Below, piece after piece: positions 8,893 to 17,791 of a stretch of 64,000 nt of DNA. The DNA lies in NCBI RefSeq assembly GCF_001298105.1, contig NZ_LGJH01000157.1, positions 62,001 through 126,000 on the forward strand, in the 5' to 3' direction. Position 1 is the first letter of the stretch, and every line of letters starts with the position of its first letter. The position numbers and the translations under genes are program-made. The notes beneath the pieces were generated by a model. That model was not told where the DNA came from. It worked only from the letters and a program-made list of their open reading frames with translations, and did not search any database. Source of the DNA: Novosphingobium sp. ST904 (lineage in GTDB: Bacteria; Pseudomonadota; Alphaproteobacteria; Sphingomonadales; Sphingomonadaceae).

Positions 8893-8916
8893 AAGGCGGC
8901 CTCGAAAGGCCGCCTT
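8893..8916. terminator. Bidirectional terminator between the PilZ gene and rpmE
   Basis: Perfect 9-bp stem AAGGCGGCC/GGCCGCCTT with a 6-base loop, flanked by an A-run on the left and T-rich sequence on the right. It lies between two convergent genes, so it can serve both. Confidence 0.8.
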
Positions 8917-8944
8917 CTTCGTGTTCGTGAAACTGACTTCGCGC

Positions 8945-9172
8945 TCAGTTCTTCTTGAGCGAAAGGCCACCGAAACGCTTGTTGAACTGGGCAACGCGGC
9001 CGCCGTCCTGCAGCTGAGCCTTGCCGCCGGTCCAGGCCGGGTGCGACGTCGGATCGATGTCGAGAACCAGCGTGTCACCTTCCGAGCCCCAGGTCGAGCG
9101 GGTCTGGAACGTGCTACCGTCGGTCATCTGGACGGTGATCAGGTGGTAGTCGGGATGGGTATCGGCCTTCAT
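8945..9172 (-). CDS. rpmE: 50S ribosomal protein L31
   Basis: Structural protein of the large ribosomal subunit. 75 residues with the L31 layout: KADTHPDYHLITVQMTDGS, WGSEGDTLVLDIDP, and HPAWTGG near residue 45. It lacks the zinc-binding CxxC pairs, so it is the zinc-independent form; no zinc form is visible nearby. The Shine-Dalgarno GAAGAGAGA precedes the ATG. It has its own short leader with a hairpin. Confidence 0.95.
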   Translation of the reverse strand: MKADTHPDYHLITVQMTDGSTFQTRSTWGSEGDTLVLDIDPTSHPAWTGGKAQLQDGGRVAQFNKRFGGLSLKKN

Positions 9173-9193
9173 GTCGTATCTCTCTTCGCATAT

Positions 9194-9211
9194 GGCCGGT
9201 TCCGACCGGCC
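9194..9211 (-). promoter_or_regulatory. Hairpin in the rpmE leader
   Basis: Perfect 7-bp stem GGCCGGT/ACCGGCC with loop tccg, 21 to 39 bases upstream of the rpmE ATG. L31 leaders that bind L31 are known in several phyla, so this could be an autoregulatory element; it could also be the terminator of fabZ, though no T-run follows. Confidence 0.35.
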
Positions 9212-9291
9212 TGCTTGGGAAAGCGGCGCCCTTACAGGGGCAGCCCCGAAATTGCAAGGAATAAGGGGAAGGCAAGCCCTCCCCCCATCCG

Positions 9292-9744
9292 TCAGGCGTC
9301 GGCGATCATGGCGGTGAAGTTGACCTCGCAGGTCACCTTCTCGCCGATCGAGGCCTTGCCCCAGAACTTGCAGACACGCGAACGCTTCTGGACGAAGCCG
9401 GCCCGCAGGTCGAGCAGGTTGCCCGGCGTCACGGGGTTACGGAACTTCGCTTCCTCGATCGCCATGAAGTAGACCAGCTTGCCGGTCCCTGCGAGGCCAA
9501 GCGCTTCAATCGCGAGAATTCCCGCCGCCTGCGCGAGCGCCTCGATCTGAAGCACGCCGGGCATGATCGGACGGCCGGGGAAGTGCCCCTGGAAGAAGTC
9601 CTCGTTGAAGCTCACGGCCTTGACCGCGTGGATCTCGTTCTCATCGAACGAGACCACACGGTCGACAAGCAGCATCGGGTAGCGATGCGGCAGCGCCGCC
9701 AGGATCTTCGCGGTGTCGTAGACGAACTCGGTCGAATCGCTCAT
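9292..9744 (-). CDS. fabZ: 3-hydroxyacyl-ACP dehydratase FabZ
   Basis: Dehydrates 3-hydroxyacyl-ACP in fatty-acid synthesis. 150 residues, hot-dog fold: HRYPMLLVDRV, then the catalytic histidine in GHFPGRPIMPGV and the second catalytic acid in QIEALAQ. It is the last gene of the rpsB-to-fabZ run, 20 bp after skp. In most Gram-negatives lpxD lies before fabZ and lpxA and lpxB after it; none is here. The gene is thus likely kept for fatty-acid synthesis alone. Confidence 0.97.
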   Translation of the reverse strand: MSDSTEFVYDTAKILAALPHRYPMLLVDRVVSFDENEIHAVKAVSFNEDFFQGHFPGRPIMPGVLQIEALAQAAGILAIEALGLAGTGKLVYFMAIEEAKFRNPVTPGNLLDLRAGFVQKRSRVCKFWGKASIGEKVTCEVNFTAMIADA

Positions 9745-9764
9745 CGCTCTACCCGCCGTCGCTC

Positions 9765-10364
9765 TTAGCGGCCCGAGGCCGCCGGAGCAGGCTGCTGCTG
9801 CGCCGGAGCGGTGGTGTTGATCGTGGTCAGCGCGCCGTTCAGCGCGGTCAGAACGTCGGTGGTGATGTCCAGCGACGGATCATAGGCCAGGGTCTGGCCC
9901 ATCTCGACCAGCATGTTGGCGCCGCGCTTCTGCATCGCCGGCTTGTAGAGGTTCTGCAGCTGCGCCTGGATCTGCTGGCCGACATAGGCCTGGTTGCGCT
10001 GGATCTGCTGCTGCTGGCCCTGCAGTTCCTGGCCGGCCTGCTGTTCCTTCTGCTGGTAAGCCTGGATGCGGGTCTGCAGCGCGGCGTCGGGCTGCTTGCC
10101 GCCCAGTGCCTTCACAGCGGTTTCGAGACCCTGTGCTTCGGGCTGAAGCGAAGCCTGAAGCTGGTTGCGACGTGCTTCGAAGGTCTGGATCTGCTGCTGC
10201 AGCGCCTGGTTGGCGGTCTTGCAGGCGTTGCATTCGCGCGCAACGCGATCAAGGTCGACCACGGCAACCTTCGAGGCGGGTACGGCCTGCGCCAGCGCGG
10301 GCTGGGCCAGAGCGACAAGCGCCAGGCCCGAGGCCAGAGCGGCGGACTTGAGAAGCATGTTCAT
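9765..10364 (-). CDS. skp: OmpH/Skp-family periplasmic chaperone
   Basis: Periplasmic holdase that carries unfolded outer-membrane proteins to BamA. 199 residues: signal peptide ending in AQPALAQ (about residue 26), then long helical coiled-coil arms rich in glutamine (QQKEQQAGQELQGQQQQIQ) and a C-terminal tail rich in alanine, proline and glutamine. The ATG at 10364 overlaps the bamA stop as TGATG, fixing the start and coupling translation. The tail AQQQPAPAASGR is longer than in E. coli Skp. Confidence 0.9.
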   Translation of the reverse strand: MNMLLKSAALASGLALVALAQPALAQAVPASKVAVVDLDRVARECNACKTANQALQQQIQTFEARRNQLQASLQPEAQGLETAVKALGGKQPDAALQTRIQAYQQKEQQAGQELQGQQQQIQRNQAYVGQQIQAQLQNLYKPAMQKRGANMLVEMGQTLAYDPSLDITTDVLTALNGALTTINTTAPAQQQPAPAASGR

Positions 10365-13018
10365 CAGAATTGAGTTCCCACGTTGAAAGTGAAGGTCTTG
10401 GTGTTGTCGCCGTCGTACTTCAGCAGCGCCTTGGAGATGTCGATACGGAACGGGCCGAAAGGCGAGTTCCAGTTGACGCCGAAGCCGATCGCGACGCGGG
10501 GCTTCCAGGTGTTGCCGACGAAGGTTTCGTCGAAATAGGTAGTGGTACCGTAAAGCGTGTTCGCCTCGCCGGTAACCGTATTTGTCGGGCTGGTAACGTA
10601 CGAGATCGTCCCGTCCGACGCAGTCTGCTGGTAAAGCTGATTGCCGTCGGAATCGCGATTGCCGATGAAGCAGCCTGCCTTGCAGTGGCTCAGCTCGGGC
10701 GACTTGATCGCCCATACCGCGCCGGCATCCACGAAGATCGAGGGACGAAGGCCCATTTCACGAGCGCCGGAACCGAGCGGAATTTCAAGCTCGGCACGGC
10801 TCATGTAGTAGTAGCGGCCACCCAGCGCGTCATCCGAATCCGAACTTACTTCGTTGTTGGAGGCAGCCGTCGCGTCGGCGTAATAGCTACGCACCACGCG
10901 CGGACCGATGCCGCGAATGCCGAAGCCGCGAATCTGGGGCTCGCCCAGATAGAAGCGATCGGTCAGGCGAATATCGTCGCCGCCCCAGCCCTTGATCGCA
11001 CCGCCCTCGCCCTGGAGCGAGAAGATGAAGCCACTGCCCAGCGGCCAGTACTTCGCCGCATTCGCGCGCAGGCGCACATACTTCACGTCGCCGCCAAGAC
11101 CGGCCACGTCGATGTTGGTCGAGATGGTTTCGCCGCGGGTCGGGCGCATGCGATTGTCGAGGTTGTCGTAGATCAGCGAGAAGCCGAGGATCGAGCTCAG
11201 CCGCTGGCCGATCGCGTCGCAGAGATAGCGTCCTGCGCGAAGCGGATCGCAAACGTATTCGCCGTTGGAATTGACGGAATAATACGTGCTCTTGGACAAG
11301 GTCACGTCGTCGTAGTTGAGCGTGTAGCGGCCAACCGCGGTGAGGTACTCGGTCAGCGGAACGCCGGCACGAACCTGGAAGCCGGTGGTCGACTGCTGGT
11401 AGGTCGTGTTGCGGTCCGAGTTGTAGTACTGGAAGCTGTTGTAGTCGCGGCGATAGATGTCCACGCCCAGCGAGACGTTCTTGTCGAACAGGTACGGCTC
11501 CACGAAGCTCGCTTCGACCGACTTCGAGTAGGACGAATAGCTGCCCGAAAGACCGATCGTCTGACCGCGGCCGCGGAAGTTGCGCTGGCGGATCGAGGCC
11601 TGGAAGATGAAACGCTCAAGGCTCGAGAAACCGGCCGAGAGCTGGAGTTCGCCGGTCGGCTTCTCCTCGAGGTTGGCTTCGAGGATAATGCGGTCTTCGG
11701 CGGAACCGGGCTTCTGTTCGACCTCGAACTTCTCCTGGAAGTAACCGAGAGACTTGATGCGGTTGGTCGAACGCTTGACCTGCAGCGAGTTGAAAGCGTC
11801 ACCTTCGGCGAGACGGAACTCGCGGCGGACGACCTTGTCCTGGGTCAGGGTGTTGCCGTTGATGTCGATCCGCTCGACATAGACGCGCGGCGCCTCCTGG
11901 ATCACGAAGGTCAGCCCCATGGTGAGGTTTTCCTTGTCGCGATCGTACTGCGGACGCACGTCGGCGAAAGCATAGCCGAAGGCACCGGCGGTGTCGTTCA
12001 GGCCTTCGATGGTGTCCTCGACGAGCTTGGCGTTGTACCAGTCGCCCTTCTTCATCGACAGGTTCTTCGCCAGCTTCTCGCCGTCGAAGTCGCGCAGCTG
12101 GCTCTCGACCTTCACGTCGCCGAACTTGTAGCGCTTACCTTCCTCCACCACATAAGTGATGATGAAGTCCTTCTTGTCCGGCGTCAGTTCGGCGACCGCC
12201 GAAACCACGCGGAAATCGGCATAACCCTGCGTCAAGTAGAACTGGCGCAGCTTCTGCTGGTCGAAGGCCATGCGATCGGGATCGTAGCTGGTGCCCGAGC
12301 TGAAGATGCGCGTGATGCGCGACTGCTTCGTCACCATCTGGCCGCGCAGTTCGCCGTCGGAGAAGTGCTCGTTGCCAAGGATGTTGATCTGGCGAACCTT
12401 GGACTTGTCGCCCTCGGTGATCTCGAAGACGATGTCGACGCGGTTCTGGTCGAGCATGACCATCTTCGGCTCGACGGTCGCGGCGTAGCGGCCCTGACGC
12501 TTGTAGAGTTCGATGATGCGCGCAACGTCGGCGCGGATCTTCGAGCGGGTGAAGATCTGGCGCGGAGAGACCTTGATCTCCGGCAGGATCTTGTCGTCCT
12601 TGATGCGCTTGTTGCCCTCGAGGATGATGCGGTTGACGACGGGGTTTTCCTTGACCTGGATGGTCACGACGCCCTTGTCGTTGGTTACCTGCACTTCCGA
12701 GAACAGTTCGGTGCCGTAAAGATCCTTCAGCGCGGCGTCACCGGCAGCCTTGGTGTAGGGCTGGCCCACGCGCAGCTTGATGTAGGACATAACCGTCTGC
12801 GCCTCGAGGCGCTCGGCCCCGGTAACCTGGATAGTCAGGATCGTCTCGGCAGGCTCTGCCGCAGCGGCCGGCGCGGCTGCGGGAGCCGAAGACGCTGCTG
12901 CGTCCTGCGCAAATGCCGCATCTGGCACGCCTGCGAGGATCGTGGTTCCCAGGAGCACTGCTGCAAGCTGCGGCGCACGGCGGGCGTCAGTGCTGCGACC
13001 CATTACCAATCCCATCAT
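10364..13018 (-). CDS. bamA: Outer membrane protein assembly factor BamA
   Basis: Central pore of the BAM machine that folds and inserts beta-barrel proteins. About 884 residues: signal peptide ending near PDAAFAQ, five POTRA domains (about 50-430, including GNKRIKDDKI and INGNTLTQDKVVRREF), then a 16-strand barrel with QIRGFGIRGIGPRV as the loop 6 RGF motif and a final aromatic residue (VGTQF). ATGs at 13018, 13015 and 13003 are all possible starts. Unusual features are long acidic or serine-rich extracellular loops (DATAASNNEVSSDSDD) and a loop with two cysteines (LSHCKAGCF). Sits between rseP and skp. Confidence 0.97.
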   Translation of the reverse strand: MMGLVMGRSTDARRAPQLAAVLLGTTILAGVPDAAFAQDAAASSAPAAAPAAAAEPAETILTIQVTGAERLEAQTVMSYIKLRVGQPYTKAAGDAALKDLYGTELFSEVQVTNDKGVVTIQVKENPVVNRIILEGNKRIKDDKILPEIKVSPRQIFTRSKIRADVARIIELYKRQGRYAATVEPKMVMLDQNRVDIVFEITEGDKSKVRQINILGNEHFSDGELRGQMVTKQSRITRIFSSGTSYDPDRMAFDQQKLRQFYLTQGYADFRVVSAVAELTPDKKDFIITYVVEEGKRYKFGDVKVESQLRDFDGEKLAKNLSMKKGDWYNAKLVEDTIEGLNDTAGAFGYAFADVRPQYDRDKENLTMGLTFVIQEAPRVYVERIDINGNTLTQDKVVRREFRLAEGDAFNSLQVKRSTNRIKSLGYFQEKFEVEQKPGSAEDRIILEANLEEKPTGELQLSAGFSSLERFIFQASIRQRNFRGRGQTIGLSGSYSSYSKSVEASFVEPYLFDKNVSLGVDIYRRDYNSFQYYNSDRNTTYQQSTTGFQVRAGVPLTEYLTAVGRYTLNYDDVTLSKSTYYSVNSNGEYVCDPLRAGRYLCDAIGQRLSSILGFSLIYDNLDNRMRPTRGETISTNIDVAGLGGDVKYVRLRANAAKYWPLGSGFIFSLQGEGGAIKGWGGDDIRLTDRFYLGEPQIRGFGIRGIGPRVVRSYYADATAASNNEVSSDSDDALGGRYYYMSRAELEIPLGSGAREMGLRPSIFVDAGAVWAIKSPELSHCKAGCFIGNRDSDGNQLYQQTASDGTISYVTSPTNTVTGEANTLYGTTTYFDETFVGNTWKPRVAIGFGVNWNSPFGPFRIDISKALLKYDGDNTKTFTFNVGTQF

Positions 13019-13075
13019 TCTACGCAAATTCCCGTATTCGCTTTCGCGAGGACCCCGATCGATCCGCCAGGCTGC

Positions 13076-13090
13076 CTGTCAAAATGACAG
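13076..13090. promoter_or_regulatory. Inverted repeat upstream of bamA
   Basis: Perfect dyad CTGTCA-aaa-TGACAG, about 60 bp upstream of bamA in the 150-bp gap after rseP. Size and symmetry fit an operator for a dimeric regulator; a separate promoter for bamA here would be reasonable. No regulator can be named. Confidence 0.35.
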
Positions 13091-13176
13091 ACAATCGCGC
13101 CCATCTGCCCGATGGACGACGTCCAATCAAGCAGCCAATCCCGGCGGAAATGTGATCGCTGATGAATTCCTTCAGC

Positions 13177-14562
13177 CTATCCCCCGAAAATAGGGAGAGA
13201 AGCCAGATCGTTGACAGTGACGAACAGCATCAAGGCCAGCACGAGTGCCACCCCGGTGCGGATCGCCCATTCCTGACTGCGCAGGCCCAAGGGCTTCCGA
13301 CGGACCAGTTCAGCCGCGTAGAAAGCCAGGTGCCCGCCGTCGAGCCCAGGAATTGGCAGGAGATTGATGAATGCCAAGTTAATCGAGATCATGGCCACGA
13401 AGCCCACGAAAGGCTCCCAACCAAGGGTGAACTGCTCACCGGAATACTTGGCGATCTTGATCGGGCCGCCCAGTTCCCGGACCGAACGGTCCCCGACGAT
13501 GATCTGGCGGATTCCCGTGATCATGGTGCCCATGGTCGCGAAGCTCCGCTCCACGCCGATGCCCAGCGCCTGAACCGGACCGACGGCCTCCCGGCGGCCG
13601 AAGCCCGACTGGACACCGATGCGACCGATGGTCTCTGTGCGGCCATTGCTGCCGGTCTGCGTCGCACTGCCGATCGTCATCGGCAGCACATGGGCTTCGC
13701 CCTTGCGCATTACCGTGATCGTGACCTTCTGCCCCGCCCGCGACATGATGAGCGGCGGCACCTGAAGGAAGCTCGTCACGCCGACGCCATCGACCGCGAC
13801 GATACGGTCGCCGATCTCCATGCCCGCCGCTTCGGCAGGCGAATCGCCGAAGAAACCGCTGACCACGGGAACCGCGAAATCGATACCGATATCGCCAATC
13901 CGGGCCTTGTTGCCGAACCTGTCGCTAACTTCCTCGCCGGAAAGCTTGACGGGCAGCGTGACATTGCGCCCGTCGCGATCGACCACCACGTTCACGGTCT
14001 TGTTCGGGAAGTAGACGGTATGTTCGGGGATATCGGTGATGCTGCCGATGCGGTTGCCGTCAATGGCGACGATGCGATCCCCGACCCGCAGCCCCGCCTC
14101 CTTCGCGGCCGATGATTCGGAGAAACCCGCCACTTCGGCATCGGCGATCAGGCGTCCGTTCGCATAGACGAAACCGGCCAGGATCAGCACGCAGAGCAGG
14201 AAATTGGTCAGGGGGCCGGCGAGAACGATCAGCGCCCGCTGCCAGAGCGGCTTGACGTGGAAGGTGCGCGCCCGCTCCTGCGGAGTCAGGCCGTCTTCCG
14301 CCGCGCTCGGCGCCGAAGCCGGGTTCATGTCGCCGGCGAACTGGACATAGCCGCCCAGCGGCAGCGCCGAGAGCTTCCAGCGAGTACCCCGCCTGTCGGT
14401 CCAGCCGGCGATCTCCTTGCCGAAGCCGATCGAGAAGGCATCCGCCTTCACGCCGAACAGCCTTCCGACCAGATAGTGGCCGAGTTCGTGGATCAGCACG
14501 AGCGGCCCGAGAACCAGCAGGAACGCGAAGATCGTCGTCAGCAGATTAGGCGATCCGGTCAA
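13177..14562 (-). CDS. rseP: Site-2 protease RseP
   Basis: Intramembrane zinc metalloprotease that cuts anti-sigma factors and remnant signal peptides. 461 residues: HELGH at 25-29 supplies two zinc histidines and the catalytic glutamate, LPLGGYVQFAGD follows, two PDZ domains lie at about 130-300, and NLLPIPGLDGGH near 395 supplies the third zinc ligand. Four membrane segments are visible. It begins 30 bp after dxr. Confidence 0.95.
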   Translation of the reverse strand: MTGSPNLLTTIFAFLLVLGPLVLIHELGHYLVGRLFGVKADAFSIGFGKEIAGWTDRRGTRWKLSALPLGGYVQFAGDMNPASAPSAAEDGLTPQERARTFHVKPLWQRALIVLAGPLTNFLLCVLILAGFVYANGRLIADAEVAGFSESSAAKEAGLRVGDRIVAIDGNRIGSITDIPEHTVYFPNKTVNVVVDRDGRNVTLPVKLSGEEVSDRFGNKARIGDIGIDFAVPVVSGFFGDSPAEAAGMEIGDRIVAVDGVGVTSFLQVPPLIMSRAGQKVTITVMRKGEAHVLPMTIGSATQTGSNGRTETIGRIGVQSGFGRREAVGPVQALGIGVERSFATMGTMITGIRQIIVGDRSVRELGGPIKIAKYSGEQFTLGWEPFVGFVAMISINLAFINLLPIPGLDGGHLAFYAAELVRRKPLGLRSQEWAIRTGVALVLALMLFVTVNDLASLPIFGG

Positions 14563-14592
14563 ATCAGAGAATCTCCATCGGACCGCGTATCG

Positions 14593-15753
14593 TCACGCGG
14601 CCCCTGCGAGCATGCTTGCCCTTGCCCGCGCCTCGCCGTCAACAGCCAGTACGTCCGACAGGCTCGCGGGCGGGGCCGGCGAATAGGCGCCGAGCACGTC
14701 CTCGACCTGGGCGGCGATGCGGGTGAAAGGTATCCGGCCACCGAGAAAAGCGGCCACCGCCACCTCGTTAGCGGCATTGAGCACGGCGGGGATGCCGCCT
14801 CCGGCCTCCGCAGCTTCTCTGGCAAGACGCGTTGCGGGAAAACGCACTTCGTCGGGACGGCGGAAGGTGAGCTCACCGATTTCCGCAAGGTCGAGCGGCG
14901 CGCAGGGCGTGTCCATCCGCCCCGGCCACGCCAATGCCGAGGCTATCGGCACCCGCATGTCGGAAGGTCCGAGCTGCGCCAGTGTCGAGCCGTCGCGGTA
15001 TTCGACCATCGAATGGACGACCGATTGCGGGTGGACGATGATGCGGAGACGATCGAGGCCCACCGGGAAGAGATAGTGCGCCTCGATCAGTTCGAGGCCC
15101 TTGTTGAACATCGTCGCCGAATCGACGCTGATCTTCGCGCCCATGTCCCAGTTCGGATGCTTGACCGCCTGCGCCGGAGTGGCCAGCGTCAGCTTGTCGA
15201 GCGACCAGTCCCGGAACGGCCCGCCACTGGCGGTAAGCGTGATCCAGCGAACATCGTCGAGATCGTTGCCCTGAAGGCACTGGAAGATCGCATTGTGCTC
15301 GGAATCGATCGGCAGCAGCGTGGCGCCGTGACGGGCGACGGCGGCCGTCATGACCTCACCGGCCGAAACCAGGGCTTCCTTGTTCGCGAGCGCAATGACG
15401 CGGCCCTGCTCGATCGCGGCCATGGTGGGCGCGAGGCCCGCGCAGCCGACGATGGCGGCAACCGTGACGTCGGCGCCGCGCGCCGCGGCCTCGACCAGCG
15501 CGGCTTGACCACCTGCCACCTCGATTCCCGTGCCGGCCAGCGCTTCGCGCAAGTCCGCGAGACTGGCCTCGTCGGCGACGACGGCGATTTGGGCGGAAAA
15601 CTCCACCGCGAGCCGCGCCAGTTCAGGCACGTTGGCGTTGGCGGTCAGCGCCACGACCCGCCAGTCGGCGGGGCTGCGCCGCACGAGGTCCAGCGTCGAG
15701 GCGCCGATCGAGCCGGTGGCTCCGAGAACGGAAATGGTGCGCATGGTCGTCAT
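14593..15753 (-). CDS. dxr: 1-deoxy-D-xylulose 5-phosphate reductoisomerase
   Basis: First committed step of the MEP isoprenoid pathway: makes 2-C-methyl-D-erythritol 4-phosphate with NADPH. 386 residues: NADPH motif GATGSIGAST at about 10-19, metal and substrate sites in LLPIDSEHNAIFQ, TASGGPFRDW and MFNKGLELIEAH. The ATG at 15753 overlaps the cdsA stop as ATGA, so I take it over the ATG nine bases further in and over the much longer open frame, which is shadow of cdsA. Its product feeds UppS in the same cluster. Confidence 0.97.
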   Translation of the reverse strand: MTTMRTISVLGATGSIGASTLDLVRRSPADWRVVALTANANVPELARLAVEFSAQIAVVADEASLADLREALAGTGIEVAGGQAALVEAAARGADVTVAAIVGCAGLAPTMAAIEQGRVIALANKEALVSAGEVMTAAVARHGATLLPIDSEHNAIFQCLQGNDLDDVRWITLTASGGPFRDWSLDKLTLATPAQAVKHPNWDMGAKISVDSATMFNKGLELIEAHYLFPVGLDRLRIIVHPQSVVHSMVEYRDGSTLAQLGPSDMRVPIASALAWPGRMDTPCAPLDLAEIGELTFRRPDEVRFPATRLAREAAEAGGGIPAVLNAANEVAVAAFLGGRIPFTRIAAQVEDVLGAYSPAPPASLSDVLAVDGEARARASMLAGAA

Positions 15754-16523
15754 CGCGGCTGGAACAGGATCATGAGGCCTAACACGAAAAGCACCGCAAG
15801 CAAGCCGTCTAGCCGGTCGAAGAAACCGCCGTGGCCCGGGATGAAGTGGCCCGAATCCTTGACCCCTGCCCGCCGCTTCATCCAGCTCTCGAAGAAATCT
15901 CCGGCCTGCGCGCAGACGGCGAGGAGGATGCCGGTCATCAGGCAGGTTGCGAATAGCGGCACCGGGTTTGCCGTCAGGTACCAGCAGGGCTGCATCCCGA
16001 AGCAAGCCGGACCGTCGGCGGCATTGCCCTGCGGATGGACCGAGATCAGCCCCTCCTGCCAGAACCTGGCGGCACCGAACAGCACCAGAGTGGCACCTAG
16101 AACGCCGCCAAGGAGGCCGGACCACGTTTTCGAAGGACTGATGGCAGGCGCGATTTTCGGACCCCCCAGTGCACGTCCGGTAAAGTAGGCGCCCACGTCG
16201 ACTCCGATCACCGCGAGCAGCACCGTCAGCAGCGGCGCCAGGCTGAATGCGGGGTTGCGGAGGAACAGCAGCATGGCGGCGCCGATGCCGACGTAGACCA
16301 TGCCGCCGAAGTTGAAGGCTGCGCGCTCCGCCGGGTTCTGCGTGCCGCCCCGCGCGAGCTTGACCCATTCCCACAGCACGCCGAGCGCCACCGCGCAGAC
16401 GAAGGCGGTCCAGACCACGCCTCCGAGCCACAGCGTGCTGCCCGCGACCAGCAGCATGACTGCCGCCGAGATGCTCCGCACCTTGAGGTCGGCGTTCTTC
16501 TTCACCGGATCAGCGTCCGCCAT
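15750..16523 (-). CDS. cdsA: Phosphatidate cytidylyltransferase
   Basis: Makes CDP-diacylglycerol from CTP and phosphatidic acid in the inner membrane, the precursor for pssA elsewhere in this window. 257 residues with about seven membrane segments and the family signature near the C-terminus, MKRRAGVKDSGHFIPGHGG followed by FFDRLDG. It overlaps uppS by 14 bp and dxr by 4 bp. Confidence 0.96.
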   Translation of the reverse strand: MADADPVKKNADLKVRSISAAVMLLVAGSTLWLGGVVWTAFVCAVALGVLWEWVKLARGGTQNPAERAAFNFGGMVYVGIGAAMLLFLRNPAFSLAPLLTVLLAVIGVDVGAYFTGRALGGPKIAPAISPSKTWSGLLGGVLGATLVLFGAARFWQEGLISVHPQGNAADGPACFGMQPCWYLTANPVPLFATCLMTGILLAVCAQAGDFFESWMKRRAGVKDSGHFIPGHGGFFDRLDGLLAVLFVLGLMILFQPR

Positions 16524-17199
16524 AACGTCGGTCCCGCGTGGAGAAATCTTCGAGAGCCTGCCGCAAGTGTTCGGCGGTGAAATCCGGCCAGAGCACTTCG
16601 GTGAACATCATCTCGGCATAGGCGGCCTGCCAGAGCAGGAAGTTCGACAGCCGCACTTCGCCCGAAGTGCGGATCAGCAGGTCTAGCGGCGGCAGGTCCG
16701 CGGTATCGAGTTCGGCCGCGATGCTCTCGGGCGTGATCGGTCCCTTGGCGGCCGCCTTGGTGGCGGCGCGGGCGATCTCGTCCTGCGAACCGTAGTTGAG
16801 CGCGACCGCCAGCGTGGTCCCGGTGTTGCCGGCGGTGCGGGCGACCGCACCTTGACCAGTTCCACGACGTCGGGCGTTGAAGGCCTTGTAATCGCCGATG
16901 ATCTTGAGCCGCACCCCTGCCGCTGCGAACTCGTCGAGGTCGGAGAGGATGAAGCGCTTCATCAGGCTCATGAGGTCGGAGACTTCCTCCTCCGGCCGGC
17001 GCCAGTTCTCGGTCGAAAAGGCGTAGAGCGTCAGCGCCTCCAGCCCCATCTCGCGCGCGCCGCGCACCACGCGCCGAACCGATTCGACGCCGCGCTGGTG
17101 GCCCAGCGCGCGCGGCAGGTGGCGCTTCTTGGCCCAGCGCCCGTTACCATCCATGATGATGGCAACATGGCGCGCCGAGACGGGTTCACTCTTCGCCAT
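16510..17199 (-). CDS. uppS: Undecaprenyl diphosphate synthase (internal compensated frameshift)
   Basis: Adds eight isoprene units to farnesyl diphosphate to give the undecaprenyl carrier for peptidoglycan and polysaccharides. 229 residues: HVAIIMDGNGRWAKKR with the catalytic aspartate, LYAFSTENWRRP, and LIRTSGEVRLSNFLLWQ near the end. Residues about 109-116 (ARRRGTGQ) do not fit the family. Reading that stretch one frame over gives DVVELVK, as expected, so one extra base near 16872-16874 and one missing base near 16851-16853 cancel out. Most likely two read errors. It starts 30 bp after frr. Confidence 0.93.
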   Translation of the reverse strand: MAKSEPVSARHVAIIMDGNGRWAKKRHLPRALGHQRGVESVRRVVRGAREMGLEALTLYAFSTENWRRPEEEVSDLMSLMKRFILSDLDEFAAAGVRLKIIGDYKAFNARRRGTGQGAVARTAGNTGTTLAVALNYGSQDEIARAATKAAAKGPITPESIAAELDTADLPPLDLLIRTSGEVRLSNFLLWQAAYAEMMFTEVLWPDFTAEHLRQALEDFSTRDRRYGGR

Positions 17200-17229
17200 C
17201 AGACATTCCTCTAAGCGGACCGCAAGGCC

Positions 17230-17788
17230 TCACTTGCCGAGGATTTCCTTCTCCTTGCGGCCGAATTCCTCGTCGAGCTGCTTGATGATATCGTCGGTCA
17301 GCTTCTGGACTTCGGTTTCGCCGCGCTTGCGCTCGTCTTCCGAGATTTCCTTCTTCTTCTCGTCCGCCTTCAGGTTCTCGATACCGTCACGCGCACGTTT
17401 GCGCACGGCGACGCGCGCCTTTTTCGGCATAGGAGCTGGCGAGCTTGGCCAGTTCCTTGCGGCGTTCCTCGGTCAGGTCGGGAATGGGCAGGCGCAGGGT
17501 ATTGCCGTCACTGATCGGGTTGAGGCCGAGACCGGCCGAGCGGATCGCCTTTTCGACGGGGCCGATGTTCGACTTGTCCCACACCTGCACCGAAAGCATG
17601 CGCGGCTCGGGCGCCGAAATCGTGGCGACCTGGGTGATCGGCGTGTTGGCGCCGTAGACGGTGACCATGATCGGTTCGAGCAGCGCCGTATTGGCGCGGC
17701 CGGTGCGCAGGCCCGAAAGATCGTGCTTGAGCGCGTCGATGGCGCCCATCATGCGGCGCTCGAGGTCCGCCTTGTCGTACTTGGCCAT
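17230..17788 (-). CDS. frr: Ribosome recycling factor (frameshifted in this sequence)
   Basis: Splits post-termination ribosomes together with EF-G. The N-terminal frame covers MAKYDKADLERRMMGAIDAL to KLASSYAEK, with the core LSGLRTGRANTALLEPI; the C-terminal frame covers ARVAVRKRARDG to the end (EFGRKEKEILGK). At the joint an A-run has five bases (17420-17424 as T on the plus strand) where four would give the continuous SYAEKARVAVR. Removing it gives 185 residues, the normal length. The gene is essential, so a homopolymer read error is the best explanation. Between pyrH (3-bp gap) and uppS. Confidence 0.9.
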
Positions 17789-17791
17789 GAA

